A stretch of 64,000 bases of DNA from Clostridia bacterium (GTDB lineage Bacteria > Bacillota > Clostridia > Oscillospirales > CAG-272). A model generated the notes under the pieces. That model had not been told where the DNA came from, made no database searches, and worked only from the letters and a program-made list of their open reading frames with translations. This document shows positions 15,727 to 24,137 of this stretch, one piece after another (position 1 is the stretch's first letter; every line of letters begins with the position of its first letter). Location: NCBI GenBank assembly GCA_017472255.1, contig JAFUQU010000014.1, forward strand, positions 62,001 through 126,000. Direction: 5' to 3'. Both the position numbers and the translations under genes were made by a program.

Positions 15727-16533
15727 GTGTCCGAATTTGTCAATGATATCATTACCAGCCGCCAGAATCCGCTGATTACCCGGCTGGCCAAGCTTTCCGA
15801 CAAGAAACATCGCGACGCCGAGGGGCTGATGCGTCTGGACGGCGTGAAGCTCTTCTCGGAAGCGGTGAAGAGCGGGCTTGCGGTCGAATATGTATTTCTT
15901 GCCCAGTCGAGGCGTGAGAAGCTCTGTGCTGAACTGGCGGACGATCTGGCGGGCGCTGGCGGAAGGATTTACACCGTCGCCGACCCGGTGCTGGAAAAGC
16001 TGACTGACGAAAAAGCGCCCCAGGGGATTGTCGCCTTTTGCCGTTACTTCGATGTGAGCCGAACCGTCGATGCGGACGCTTCGCGCACGCTGCTGCTGTC
16101 CTCCATCCGCGATCCAGGCAATCTGGGGACGATGATTCGCACCGCTTATGCGCTGGGCATCGACCGAGTATATATCAGCGCGGACTGCGCCGACCTGTAT
16201 TCGCCCAAGACGCTGCGCGCCGCCATGGGAACTATCTTCCGCCAGCCGCTGACGGTGGTGGAGGATGAGCGGACGCTGATCGCTGACCTGCGCGGGAACG
16301 GTATCGCGGTCTACGCTGCGGCACTGCGGGAAAATGCCGTAAAGCTGGGCAGCGTCCCGCTTCCGGAGCGTGTATGCGTCGCCATCGGCAACGAAGGACA
16401 CGGTCTGTCGGACGAAGTGATCGATGCCTGCACGGGAACGATGATTATCCCGATGAATCCCGGCTGCGAGTCGCTGAACGCAGCGTCGGCGGCAACGGTG
16501 CTGATCTGGGAAATCTGCCGCGACCGGCTGTAG
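15727..16533 (+). CDS. SpoU/TrmH-family RNA 2'-O-methyltransferase
   Basis: A 268-residue S-adenosylmethionine-dependent enzyme that methylates ribose in rRNA or tRNA. An N-terminal substrate-binding domain (residues 1-100, ITSRQNPLITRLAKLSDKKH) precedes the SPOUT knot domain with all three motifs: SIRDPGNLGTMIRTAYALG, VAIGNEGHGLSDEV and IPMNPGCESLNAASAA. The layout matches the RlmB/YsgA-like group; the exact target nucleotide is unknown. The start is GTG at 15727, after AGAGGTGAAAC. It lies directly downstream of the ribosomal protein operon terminator and 12 bp before nagA. Confidence 0.9.
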   Translation: MSEFVNDIITSRQNPLITRLAKLSDKKHRDAEGLMRLDGVKLFSEAVKSGLAVEYVFLAQSRREKLCAELADDLAGAGGRIYTVADPVLEKLTDEKAPQGIVAFCRYFDVSRTVDADASRTLLLSSIRDPGNLGTMIRTAYALGIDRVYISADCADLYSPKTLRAAMGTIFRQPLTVVEDERTLIADLRGNGIAVYAAALRENAVKLGSVPLPERVCVAIGNEGHGLSDEVIDACTGTMIIPMNPGCESLNAASAATVLIWEICRDRL

Positions 16534-16545
16534 AAAGGAAACAAT

Positions 16546-17694
16546 ATGGCAAAAATCGTTTATACAAACGCATGGATTTATAATACTGCTGCCCGCCGTT
16601 TTGAGCTGGGCGCGATGGGTGTTGAGAACGGTCTGATCTGCACGCCGGACGGCGGCGCGCAGACGGTTGACTGCGGCGGCGCGTACATCATCCCGGGTCT
16701 GATCGATATTCATACCCATGGCCGGGGCGGGTACGAATCCACCGAAGCCGGCACGGAGGATTTCGTGAAAATGGCGAAGTCCTACGCGGCAGCAGGAACC
16801 ACATCGTTTCTGCCCACGCTGATGTCAGTGCCGCTGGAAATGCTGGAAAAGAGCATCGATGTGACCGCCGAAGTGAAGGCGATGCAGGACAAAGCTCCCT
16901 GCGGCGCGAACATTCTCGGCATTCATCTGGAAGGCCGCTATATTAACGAAAAGCGCAAGGGCGCGCACAATCCCAAGTACCTCGCACCGCTGAATGCGGA
17001 CGAAATGGTCGGGTTGATGACTCGCGCCGCTTCGCTGGAACGCTTCCATCTGATCTGCGCGCCCGAACTGGAGGGCGGCGAAGCCTTCGTAAAGCGCGCA
17101 GTGTCGATGGGTGCGACCGTTACCATCGGACACAGCGATGCCACCTATGACGAGTGCGTGGCGGCGATGGACTGGGGCGTCACTTCCTTCACCCATCTGT
17201 ACAACGCCATGAGCCCGATGACCCATCGTGCGCCCGGATGCGTTGGTGCGGGACTGTCGTCCGACGCTTACACCGAGCTGATCTGCGACGGCTGCCATGT
17301 CAATCCCGCCGTGGTGCGGATGACCTATCGCGCCAAAGCAAAGGATAAGCTGGTGCTTGTTACCGATTCCGCCCCCGCCGCCGGTCTGCCCGAAGGCAAT
17401 TACAAAATGGGCGGCGCGGATATCGTGATCGGCAACGGCGCGGCGTTCCTGCCCGACGGAACGCTGACCGGCAGCATTATCAGTATGTTCGACGGCGTGA
17501 AGAATCTGGCGAAGTTCGCGGGCATATCGCTTGCCGAGGCGCTGCCCGCGGCCACCAGCAATCCTGCCCGGCTCATCGGTGCGGACGGTGTGGTCGGCTC
17601 GCTGGAAATCGGCAAAAACGCAGATTTCATTCTGCTCAAGGAAGATCAGGCGGCGATCGACCGCGTTTATGTACGCGGAACCCTCGTCGAGTAA
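16546..17694 (+). CDS. nagA: N-acetylglucosamine-6-phosphate deacetylase
   Basis: Removes acetate from GlcNAc-6-phosphate, feeding amino sugars from wall recycling or host glycans into glycolysis. The 382-residue amidohydrolase has PGLIDIHTHGRGG near residue 50, the metal glutamate in HLEGRYINEKRKGAHNP near residue 128, TIGHSDATYDE and THLYNAMSPMTHRAPG with the metal histidines, and catalytic aspartate in VLVTDSAPAAG. The EGPF motif usual in the family reads EGRY here. AAAGGA lies 6 bases upstream of ATG. No nagB is next to it. Confidence 0.94.
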   Translation: MAKIVYTNAWIYNTAARRFELGAMGVENGLICTPDGGAQTVDCGGAYIIPGLIDIHTHGRGGYESTEAGTEDFVKMAKSYAAAGTTSFLPTLMSVPLEMLEKSIDVTAEVKAMQDKAPCGANILGIHLEGRYINEKRKGAHNPKYLAPLNADEMVGLMTRAASLERFHLICAPELEGGEAFVKRAVSMGATVTIGHSDATYDECVAAMDWGVTSFTHLYNAMSPMTHRAPGCVGAGLSSDAYTELICDGCHVNPAVVRMTYRAKAKDKLVLVTDSAPAAGLPEGNYKMGGADIVIGNGAAFLPDGTLTGSIISMFDGVKNLAKFAGISLAEALPAATSNPARLIGADGVVGSLEIGKNADFILLKEDQAAIDRVYVRGTLVE

Positions 17695-17713
17695 CTCAAG
17701 GAGGATATTAACT

Positions 17714-19693
17714 ATGTGCAATTGTTCCGAACACGGCGGTAATACCGCAAGCAGGAAAAAATTCTATATCACCACCCCGATTTATTATCCCAGCGATAAG
17801 CTGCACATCGGTCACACCTATTGTACGGTGGCGACCGACGCGATGGCACGCTATAAGCGCATGACCGGACACGATGTGATCTTTCTGACCGGTACAGACG
17901 AACATGGTCAGAAGATTGAGGACAAAGCGAAGGAAGCCGGTGTTACGCCGCAGCAGTTCGTGGATAATATCGTCAACGGCGAGCGCGGTGTAAAGGATCT
18001 GTGGAAGCTGATGAATATTTCTAACGACCGCTTCATCCGCACGACAGACGATTATCATGTCGAAGCGATTCAGAAGATTTTCAAAAAGATGCACGATAAC
18101 GGCGACATTTACAAGGGCAGCTACAAGGGCAAGTACTGCAAGCCCTGCGAGTCCTTCTGGACGGAGAGCCAGCTGGTTGACGGCAAGTGCCCCGACTGCG
18201 GCCGCGCTGTGGAGGATGCTGAGGAGGAAGCATATTTCTTCCGTCTTTCCAAGTACGCCGACAGGGTTCAGGATCTGCTGGAGAACACGGATTTCCTGGA
18301 GCCTCGTTCCCGCGTCAATGAGATGGTCAACAACTTTATCAAGCCAGGTCTTGAGGATTTGTGCGTCTCCCGAACCTCCTTCACTTGGGGTATCCCCGTT
18401 GACTTTGATCCGGGTCACGTTGTCTATGTATGGGTTGACGCTCTGTTCAACTATACCACCGCGCTGGGCTTCATGAACAGCAAGTATGACGATTACAAGG
18501 ATTACTGGCCCGCTGACGTTCATTTTGTGGGTAAGGAGATTGTCCGCTTCCATTCCATCATCTGGCCCGCAATGCTGATGAGCATGGATATGCCTCTGCC
18601 GAAGAAGGTGTTCGGTCACGGCTGGCTGCTGCTTGACGGCGGCAAAATGTCCAAGTCCAAGGGAAATGTGGTGGACCCCTATGTGCTGGCTGAAAAGTTC
18701 GGCGTAGACGCCCTGCGCTTCTTCCTGCTGCGCACCTTCCCCTTCGGCTCCGACGGCAACTTCTCCAACGAAGCGCTGATCAACACCATCAATGTGGATC
18801 TTGCAAATGACCTGGGCAACCTTCTCTCCCGCACCGTGTCTATGGTGGACAAATACTTTGGCGGAACGCTGCCCGCAGAGCAGGCGGAGGACGCCGAAAA
18901 GGATGCCGAGATGATTTCTCTCATTTCGGGTCTGCGTGATCTGTATGAGGAGCAGATGGAGAAGTATGCGTTCCAGAACGCGCTGGCCGAGATTTTCAAG
19001 GTTATCAGCCGCGCGAACAAGTATATCGACGAGACCGCTCCCTGGGTGCTGGCAAAGGATATGGAAACGAACGGCGCCCGCCTTGCCCGCGTCATGTACA
19101 ATCTGCTGGAAGTCCTGCGTGTTTCTGCGATTCTGCTGACTCCTTTTATGCCTGATTCCTCTGCTGAAGTTCTGAAGCAGATTGGCGCCTGCGAGCACTG
19201 CTCCACCTGGGAAGCTGCGGCTCATTACGGAGAGCTGAAGGCGGATGTTACCGTACAGCGCGGCGCAAATCTGTTCCCGCGCATTGACGAAGCAAAGATG
19301 CTTGCCGAGCTGGAAGCCGAGCGCGAAGCTGCTGCCAAGGCGGAAACTCCCGTAGAGAAGCCCGAAGGTTGCGCTGTCATCGGCATCGACGATTTCATGA
19401 AGGTGGAGCTGCGCACCGCACAGGTGCTTTCCTGCGAGCCTGTGAAGAAGGCGAAGAAGTTGCTTTGCCTCCAGATTGACCTGGGTTACGAAAAGCGTCA
19501 GGTCGTATCGGGCATCGCGAAGTGGTACAAGCCGGAAGACCTCATTGGCAAAAAGCTGATTGTTGTGGCAAATCTCGCACCTGCCAAGCTGTGTGGCGTG
19601 GAAAGCAACGGCATGATTCTGGCATCCGGCGAGGAGCAGGTTCGGGTGGTGTTCCTCGATCCCGAAACGCCTCTGGGGGAACGGGTGAGATAA
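17714..19693 (+). CDS. metG: Methionyl-tRNA synthetase
   Basis: Charges tRNA-Met and initiator tRNA. The 659-residue protein has HIGH as HIGH at residues 31-34, KMSKS at 311-315, a zinc knuckle (CKPCESFW and CPDCGR) in the connective domain, and a C-terminal EMAPII-like tRNA-binding domain (IGIDDFMKVELRTAQVL to the end) that dimerises the enzyme. The frame is open upstream, but ATG at 17714 following GGAGGATATTAACT is the clear start. A short extra N-terminus, MCNCSEHGGNTASRKK, precedes the catalytic fold. tatD follows without a gap, the common metG-tatD arrangement of Firmicutes. Confidence 0.97.
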   Translation: MCNCSEHGGNTASRKKFYITTPIYYPSDKLHIGHTYCTVATDAMARYKRMTGHDVIFLTGTDEHGQKIEDKAKEAGVTPQQFVDNIVNGERGVKDLWKLMNISNDRFIRTTDDYHVEAIQKIFKKMHDNGDIYKGSYKGKYCKPCESFWTESQLVDGKCPDCGRAVEDAEEEAYFFRLSKYADRVQDLLENTDFLEPRSRVNEMVNNFIKPGLEDLCVSRTSFTWGIPVDFDPGHVVYVWVDALFNYTTALGFMNSKYDDYKDYWPADVHFVGKEIVRFHSIIWPAMLMSMDMPLPKKVFGHGWLLLDGGKMSKSKGNVVDPYVLAEKFGVDALRFFLLRTFPFGSDGNFSNEALINTINVDLANDLGNLLSRTVSMVDKYFGGTLPAEQAEDAEKDAEMISLISGLRDLYEEQMEKYAFQNALAEIFKVISRANKYIDETAPWVLAKDMETNGARLARVMYNLLEVLRVSAILLTPFMPDSSAEVLKQIGACEHCSTWEAAAHYGELKADVTVQRGANLFPRIDEAKMLAELEAEREAAAKAETPVEKPEGCAVIGIDDFMKVELRTAQVLSCEPVKKAKKLLCLQIDLGYEKRQVVSGIAKWYKPEDLIGKKLIVVANLAPAKLCGVESNGMILASGEEQVRVVFLDPETPLGERVR

Positions 19694-20512
19694 ATGAAGT
19701 TTGATTTTGTCAGTACCGAAAATGGGGCATACCCCATTTTCGATACCCATGCGCATTATAATGACGAGCGCTTCGACGACGAAATCGACGGCGGCAGGGA
19801 CGAAGTCCTTGCCGCTCTTCTTTCGGGATCGGTGAAGCATATCGTCAATGCGGGCACAAACCTGCGTTCCAGCGCCGAATGCATCGCGCTTGCCGAGCGT
19901 TACCCGCAGCTTTACGCTACGGCGGGCATCCATCCGGGGGATATCAACGCCGACGATGATATCGAGCAGGTGATGGACAGTCTACGCGGTTTGCTGGCGC
20001 ATCCAAAGGTGCGGGCGCTGGGGGAAATCGGATTGGACTACCATTACGATTATCCGAAGGATGTGCAGCAGAAGTGGCTGCGCCGTCAGCTGGAGCTGGC
20101 CGCCGAGCTGGATATGCCGGTGGTCATCCACGACCGGGAAGCCCACGGCGATATCATGGATATTCTGCGGGAATATCCTACGGTGAAGGGCGAGTTCCAC
20201 AGCTTTTCCGCCAGCGGGGAGATTGCCCGTCAGCTGGTGAGTCGGGGATGGTATATCTCCTTCTCCGGCGTGATTACCTTCAAGAATGCGGCTCGCCTTG
20301 CCGAAATTGTGCCTACGGTGCCGCTGGATCGGGTGATGATCGAGACCGACGCGCCCTATCTTGCACCGGTGCCCTGTCGGGGGAAGATGAATCACTCCGG
20401 GTTGATGGAGTACACCGCCGCCCGCGCCGCAGAGCTTTACGGCATCCCGGTGGAAGAATTCTGCCGCCATGCTTACGAGAATTCCTGCCAGTTCTTCGGG
20501 ATTGAAGAATAA
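19694..20512 (+). CDS. tatD: TatD-family metal-dependent deoxyribonuclease
   Basis: A 272-residue TIM-barrel hydrolase of the TatD/YcfH group, cytoplasmic, with DNase or RNA-processing activity in studied members. Metal ligands are visible: FDTHAHYND near residue 17, GEIGLDYHYDYPKDVQ with the bridging glutamate, PVVIHDREAHGD, the histidine in EFHSFSAS, and the aspartate in VMIETDAPYLAP. ATG at 19694 abuts the TAA of metG. The C-terminus is complete at 20512, immediately before the first operator repeat of the next cassette. Confidence 0.93.
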   Translation: MKFDFVSTENGAYPIFDTHAHYNDERFDDEIDGGRDEVLAALLSGSVKHIVNAGTNLRSSAECIALAERYPQLYATAGIHPGDINADDDIEQVMDSLRGLLAHPKVRALGEIGLDYHYDYPKDVQQKWLRRQLELAAELDMPVVIHDREAHGDIMDILREYPTVKGEFHSFSASGEIARQLVSRGWYISFSGVITFKNAARLAEIVPTVPLDRVMIETDAPYLAPVPCRGKMNHSGLMEYTAARAAELYGIPVEEFCRHAYENSCQFFGIEE

Positions 20513-20595
20513 TTTGATGAATATCAAAATACCTCTTGACAAAATGGAATTTGATGTGTATAATATTGATATCAGCTGATTTGATACACATCAAA
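20513..20595 (+). promoter_or_regulatory. Promoter with repeated operators, probably for the ArsR-type regulator
   Basis: TTGACA (20536-20541), 17-bp spacer, TATAAT (20559-20564). Two identical-arm palindromes TTTGAT-N4-ATCAAA lie at 20513-20528 and 20580-20595. In addition TTTGATGTGTAT (20550-20561), overlapping the -10 region, is a perfect 12-bp inverted repeat of ATACACATCAAA (20584-20595). Confidence 0.85.
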
Positions 20596-20618
20596 ATACT
20601 TGTCGGGAGGTATTCTCT

Positions 20619-21101
20619 ATGAACGGAACCGAAACCATGGCGGCGCTACGTGAAATCGCGCACCGGTATCAGGAGCAGTACGACGCGCAGATTGAAGCGC
20701 TGTCGAAGGATGCGAAGCTGGAGCGCAAGGCGCTGCTTATTCAGCGAAATATGGCGGGACATTGCGCGTCCTTCGCGCGGATGGAATACAACGGTCATAT
20801 CTATGACACGCGCGAACGAATGATTTTCCGCTCGTATCACTATTTCGACGTCCATCGGGACGCTTACGCACAGCTTGCGGGCGACGAACGGGAGAGCTTT
20901 CTCATCTACGCTCACGCGATTTCTATGGTGCGCGGCTGCTTTTACGATAAGCACAAGGCGGAGCTTGCGGCGGCGGAAGCGTCCGGTAATGTGGAGGGCG
21001 TATTCGAACAGCTCTTGATCTGCGGCGTTGTCGGGCAGATTCTGGATGACTGGCGGGCATGGTGGAAGAAAAACGGTACGATGGACTGCGGGGGGATTTG
21101 A
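20619..21101 (+). CDS. Unknown protein paired with ArsR-DUF2087 regulator
   Basis: A 160-residue soluble protein that I do not recognise. It is largely helical, with an N-terminal charged coiled-coil-like stretch (REIAHRYQEQYDAQIEALSK), a histidine/tyrosine-rich centre (FRSYHYFDVHRDAYAQ) and three cysteines (C50, C107 and C134 or nearby). No catalytic motif is clear. GGGAGG precedes ATG by 9 bases. It is the first gene after the operator-promoter at 20513 and is followed without a gap by the regulator gene, so its expression is probably controlled by that regulator. Confidence 0.7.
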   Translation: MNGTETMAALREIAHRYQEQYDAQIEALSKDAKLERKALLIQRNMAGHCASFARMEYNGHIYDTRERMIFRSYHYFDVHRDAYAQLAGDERESFLIYAHAISMVRGCFYDKHKAELAAAEASGNVEGVFEQLLICGVVGQILDDWRAWWKKNGTMDCGGI

Positions 21102-21641
21102 ATGGAACTTTCTCAAACTGCTGCCCTGTTCAAATGTCTGGGCGACGAGACCCGGCTGCGGATTCTTGCCATGCTCATGCAGTCGGACAGCTACGTGGAG
21201 CTGCTGGCAAGCCGTCTCGATCTGACGCCGGGAACGGTGAGCCATCACCTGAAAAAGCTGGAGGCCTGCGGGCTGGTGCAATGCTCAAGGTCGCAGTTTT
21301 ATATGATCTATTCGCTGCGCCGTGACGGCGTAGCTGCCGCGATTCTATCCCTGCTGCCCGAGGAGGATGACGGCGTGTCGGACGATGAACGCTACCGCCG
21401 CCAAATTCTTGCCGCTTTCATCAAAAACGGTCGTCTGACGGGCATTCCATCCCAGCTGAAAAAGCGGGAGGTGATCTACCGCCATATGCTGGAGGGGATT
21501 GAAGTGGGGCAGTCGATGAGCGAGAAGGAGATCAGCGAGTTGATTCAGCGCTGGCATGAGGATTACTGCACCATCCGCCGGGATTTTATCTCGCTGGGGT
21601 TGATGACGCGGGAGGACGGAATTTACACCCGCGTCAGATAA
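21102..21641 (+). CDS. ArsR-type regulator with DUF2087 domain
   Basis: A 179-residue transcription factor. Residues 1-75 form the ArsR winged helix (AALFKCLGDETRLRILAML, DLTPGTVSHHLKKLEACGLV). Residues about 100-179 match DUF2087 (ILAAFIKNGRLTGIPSQLKK, REVIYRHMLEGIEVGQSMSE, RRDFISLGLMTREDG), a domain often appended to such regulators. The CxC metal motif of ArsR/SmtB sensors is absent, so metal sensing is not implied. ATG at 21102 follows the TGA of the partner gene with no gap. I infer that it binds the TTTGAT palindromes upstream and represses its own operon. Confidence 0.88.
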   Translation: MELSQTAALFKCLGDETRLRILAMLMQSDSYVELLASRLDLTPGTVSHHLKKLEACGLVQCSRSQFYMIYSLRRDGVAAAILSLLPEEDDGVSDDERYRRQILAAFIKNGRLTGIPSQLKKREVIYRHMLEGIEVGQSMSEKEISELIQRWHEDYCTIRRDFISLGLMTREDGIYTRVR

Positions 21642-21697
21642 ACTGACGGTTTACAACCCGCTCAACGGATGGTTGCGCCGGGTCAACCATCGTTCCA

Positions 21698-21726
21698 TTG
21701 CAATTTGTGCCGATATGTGGTATCAT
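21698..21726 (+). promoter_or_regulatory. Promoter of the XRE-SHOCT pair
   Basis: TTGCAA (21698-21703), 17-bp spacer, TATCAT (21721-21726). Just upstream is an imperfect inverted repeat (AACGGATGGTT and AACCATCGTT, about 21664-21694) that could be an operator or part of a terminator. Confidence 0.7.
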
Positions 21727-21776
21727 ATAGATACAGCATCAAACTTGATGCAGTAAACGAAAGGATGGTATGAACC

Positions 21777-22271
21777 ATGACACTTGGCGAGAAACTTTCC
21801 GAAAAGCGGCGGAATCGCGGTATGACGCAGGATGAGGTGGCCGAACGCCTCGGCGTGACCCCGCAGGCAGTGAGCAAGTGGGAGAACAACATTTCCTGCC
21901 CCGACATCACGCTTCTGCCCGACATCGCGTCCCTTTACGAAACCACCATCGACGAGCTGCTGTCCCGGGAGCCTACGCCGACGGTAGCTGTGGTGCCTCC
22001 CGAAAAGCGCAAATCCATCGAGGAGATGGTATTGCACATCCGTGTGGTAGACGGCGGCGACCGGGTTAATGTCAATCTGCCGCTGGTGCTGATCAAGGCC
22101 GCCATGGAAACCGGCTTGTCCGTCGAATCCATGGGCATGAGGGTGGGCGGTGTTGATCTGTCAAAGATTGATTACACCCAGCTGATTCGTATGATCGAGA
22201 ACGGTATGGTGGGACGGCTGGTGGAGGTTGAGGGCAGCGACGGTGAAACGGTAGTCATCGAGGTGGAGTAA
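21777..22271 (+). CDS. XRE-family regulator with SHOCT-like C-terminus
   Basis: A 164-residue DNA-binding protein. Residues 5-60 are a Cro/C1 helix-turn-helix (KLSEKRRNRGMTQDEVAERL, TPQAVSKWENNISCPD). The C-terminal part (VNVNLPLVLIKAAMETGLSV, IRMIENGMVGRLVEVEGSDG) resembles the SHOCT-like domain found in anti-sigma-like and bactofilin-type small proteins. AAAGGATGG lies about ten bases before ATG. The next gene starts at the base after its stop, so both are coupled. The target genes are unknown. Confidence 0.82.
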   Translation: MTLGEKLSEKRRNRGMTQDEVAERLGVTPQAVSKWENNISCPDITLLPDIASLYETTIDELLSREPTPTVAVVPPEKRKSIEEMVLHIRVVDGGDRVNVNLPLVLIKAAMETGLSVESMGMRVGGVDLSKIDYTQLIRMIENGMVGRLVEVEGSDGETVVIEVE

Positions 22272-22532
22272 ATGCGCATTCTTGTCCGCACAAAGGATGT
22301 GTCCCATGATATCCGCATCTGGCTGCCGACCGCGCTGCTTTCCAGCCGTCTGGCGGTTCGGACGCTGGCACGCAGTCTGCCCGGGGAAGGGCAGGCTGCG
22401 CTGATGGCAATGGACAGTGCGGCTTTGTCGAAGTTTAGCGCCAAACTTCGCCGATTCTGCCGCACCCATCCGAACTTCACGCTGTTGGAGGTACACGATT
22501 CCGACGGAACGGATGTGATCATCACACTGTAG
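22272..22532 (+). CDS. Small conserved-type protein after XRE regulator
   Basis: An 86-residue protein beginning MRILVRTKDVSHDIRIWLPT and ending LLEVHDSDGTDVIITL. The final EVHDSDGTDVIITL resembles the end of the preceding SHOCT-like domain (EVEGSDGETVVIEVE), so the two proteins may share a fold and interact. Small proteins of this form often follow XRE-SHOCT regulators in Clostridia; no activity is known to me. ATG directly abuts the upstream TAA. Confidence 0.65.
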   Translation: MRILVRTKDVSHDIRIWLPTALLSSRLAVRTLARSLPGEGQAALMAMDSAALSKFSAKLRRFCRTHPNFTLLEVHDSDGTDVIITL

Positions 22533-22561
22533 GTGGAAAATTACTATAATCAAACAGTAGC

Positions 22562-22590
22562 TTGATTTCTGTAGGATTATGCGTTATACT
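22562..22590 (+). promoter_or_regulatory. Promoter of the 22713 operon
   Basis: TTGATT (22562-22567), 17-bp spacer, TATACT (22585-22590). The transcript would carry a leader of about 115 nt. Confidence 0.78.
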
Positions 22591-22605
22591 TAAAACATAA
22601 GAAGC

Positions 22606-22667
22606 GGTTGGGGCGTTCACAGAAAATTCACAACATTTTTTGCGAAAGCACCCAACCAAAACGCCCC
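22606..22667 (+). repeat. Overlapping alternative stems in a 5' leader
   Basis: GGTTGGG (22606-22612) can pair with CCCAACC (22651-22657), and the overlapping GGGGCGTT (22610-22617) can pair with AACGCCCC (22660-22667). The two stems share bases and exclude each other in part. No T tract follows. Confidence 0.5.
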
Positions 22668-22712
22668 CAAATGACACTATATAGTAGAATACAAATTAAG
22701 GAGGACATTCCT

Positions 22713-23336
22713 ATGAAGAAAAACAAGATTATGCGCTATTACAACAGCAGTATCCTATTTGAGATTCTGAGCGTGGTTCTGGTGGTGGCCGGCGTTCTGA
22801 TTTACTGGTATTCCTGGGAAATCTGGATGTTGGGTACGCCTATGCTGCTGATCGGCATTGTCGGGCTGGTGGTCTGCAATGCTCTCAAGGTCAGTGATTC
22901 GGCTTACGAGGAATATTTCAACGGGAAGCTGTCCGACCTTGACAGCGGAAAGCGTGAGGAATCCGAGCCGATTTACACGGCGGGCGGCTACTGGTTCGAC
23001 GGCAATACATACGCAAAGCAGGATAAGAACGGTCAGCTCCGTTCGGAAATCTACGTGCGCGCAGTGATTTACACCGATAAGCAGAGCCTGCGTATTGAAC
23101 GCAGCGTGGTCAACGCTGCCGCCGATACCGCCGAGAAGTCCACACATATCATTCCGCTGGCATCGCTGAACGCGGCGGTGGACACCATGGATTACAACTG
23201 CAAGGGAACGTTCAAGAAGATTGCCGTCATGACGGTCAGCGGAGAGGGCGGGGAATGCCGCTTCCCGGTGAAATTCAACGATATTGAAACCGACCGTATG
23301 GTGGAGGAACTCAACAAATTAAAGCCAAAAGCATGA
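22713..23336 (+). CDS. Two-helix membrane protein, function unknown
   Basis: A 207-residue protein with two adjacent membrane helices (about residues 12-30 and 34-53) and a soluble domain of about 150 residues with beta-strand character (EPIYTAGGYWFDGNTYAKQD, GTFKKIAVMTVSGEGG). It is not assigned to a known family. The in-frame ATG at 22608 lies in the leader hairpin; ATG at 22713 with AAGGAGGAC is the real start. Its stop overlaps the ATG of the nucleotidyltransferase gene by 4 bases, indicating an operon. Confidence 0.72.
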   Translation: MKKNKIMRYYNSSILFEILSVVLVVAGVLIYWYSWEIWMLGTPMLLIGIVGLVVCNALKVSDSAYEEYFNGKLSDLDSGKREESEPIYTAGGYWFDGNTYAKQDKNGQLRSEIYVRAVIYTDKQSLRIERSVVNAAADTAEKSTHIIPLASLNAAVDTMDYNCKGTFKKIAVMTVSGEGGECRFPVKFNDIETDRMVEELNKLKPKA

Positions 23337-24133
23337 AATTTCAGAATTTTTTAACCCTTTCGCTGGAGGTTCGGGCGCAGATTGGCTGCGTCGCCGACCT
23401 CTGGCATCGGCATTTGGGGGATGCGCTGGTGGGCGTCTATGTCCATGGCTCCATCGCGCTGGGACGTTTTGTGGAAGGCGTGAGCGACCTCGATATGCTG
23501 ATTGTTGTCGATCGCCCGATTGGCAGAGAGGAGCGCCTGAATATCGCGGCGGACATTCTGGCTGCGGATGAGCGTCCCGCACCGCTGGAGCTGTCCGCGC
23601 TTTGGACGGAACAGCTGACGCCGTGGCGGTATCCCACGCTCTGTCAGTTCCACTACAGCGGCGCATGGACGGAGCATTACCGCTCACTGCTGGATGAAAG
23701 CATCACCGAGAGCTTTCTCGTTGACACGGATTTCCCGGATCCGGACATCGCCTGCCATGTGCGGCTGACCTCCCAGTTGGGTATCTGTGTGTACGGACGG
23801 CCGGTTGCCGAGGTTTTCCCGGAGGTGCCGGAGGACGATTTCTGGCAGTCGATCAGCGCGGATGTGCCCGAGTATGACTTCCACGCCTACGCGCCGAAGT
23901 ATTACGCCAGCAATATTCTGGTGCTGGGGCGGATTCTGTCCTACCGGGTCGAGCGGCGGATTTTATCGAAATATGACGCGGGGCTGTGGATGCTGGAAAG
24001 GATTCCCGAAGGCTGGCGCTATATTGTGGAAAACGCGCTGAACGTGTGGTATGACGGCGGCGTGCAGCTGACATATCGCCCGGAGGATGAAGACGGTCTG
24101 CGGCGATGGCTGATTGATGCGATTATGAAATAA
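23333..24133 (+). CDS. Aminoglycoside nucleotidyltransferase-like protein (AadA/DUF4111 type)
   Basis: A 266-residue protein with a pol-beta nucleotidyltransferase domain: VHGSIALGRFVEGVSDLDMLIVV near residue 38 supplies the GS motif and the two metal-binding aspartates. The C-terminal helical half (SNILVLGRILSYRVERRILSK, GLWMLERIPEGWRYIVENAL) matches the DUF4111 domain of ANT(3'')/ANT(9) enzymes that adenylylate streptomycin or spectinomycin. Whether it confers resistance cannot be told; base composition matches the neighbours, so it seems resident. It is coupled to the membrane-protein gene upstream. Confidence 0.82.
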   Translation: MKFQNFLTLSLEVRAQIGCVADLWHRHLGDALVGVYVHGSIALGRFVEGVSDLDMLIVVDRPIGREERLNIAADILAADERPAPLELSALWTEQLTPWRYPTLCQFHYSGAWTEHYRSLLDESITESFLVDTDFPDPDIACHVRLTSQLGICVYGRPVAEVFPEVPEDDFWQSISADVPEYDFHAYAPKYYASNILVLGRILSYRVERRILSKYDAGLWMLERIPEGWRYIVENALNVWYDGGVQLTYRPEDEDGLRRWLIDAIMK

Positions 24134-24137
24134 AACT

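Noticed and set aside
17531..17713. Open frame before metG
   Set aside because: It overlaps nagA in another frame and lacks a ribosome site; ATG at 17714 follows GGAGG.
17600..17713. T-box leader before metG
   Set aside because: The region is coding for nagA up to 17694 and no T-box sequence or terminator is present.
17708..19933. Long minus-strand frame opposite metG
   Set aside because: Shadow of a strongly conserved gene; repetitive composition and no ribosome site.
21102..21200. Metal-sensing by the ArsR-type protein
   Set aside because: No CxC pair or other metal ligand set in the recognition region.
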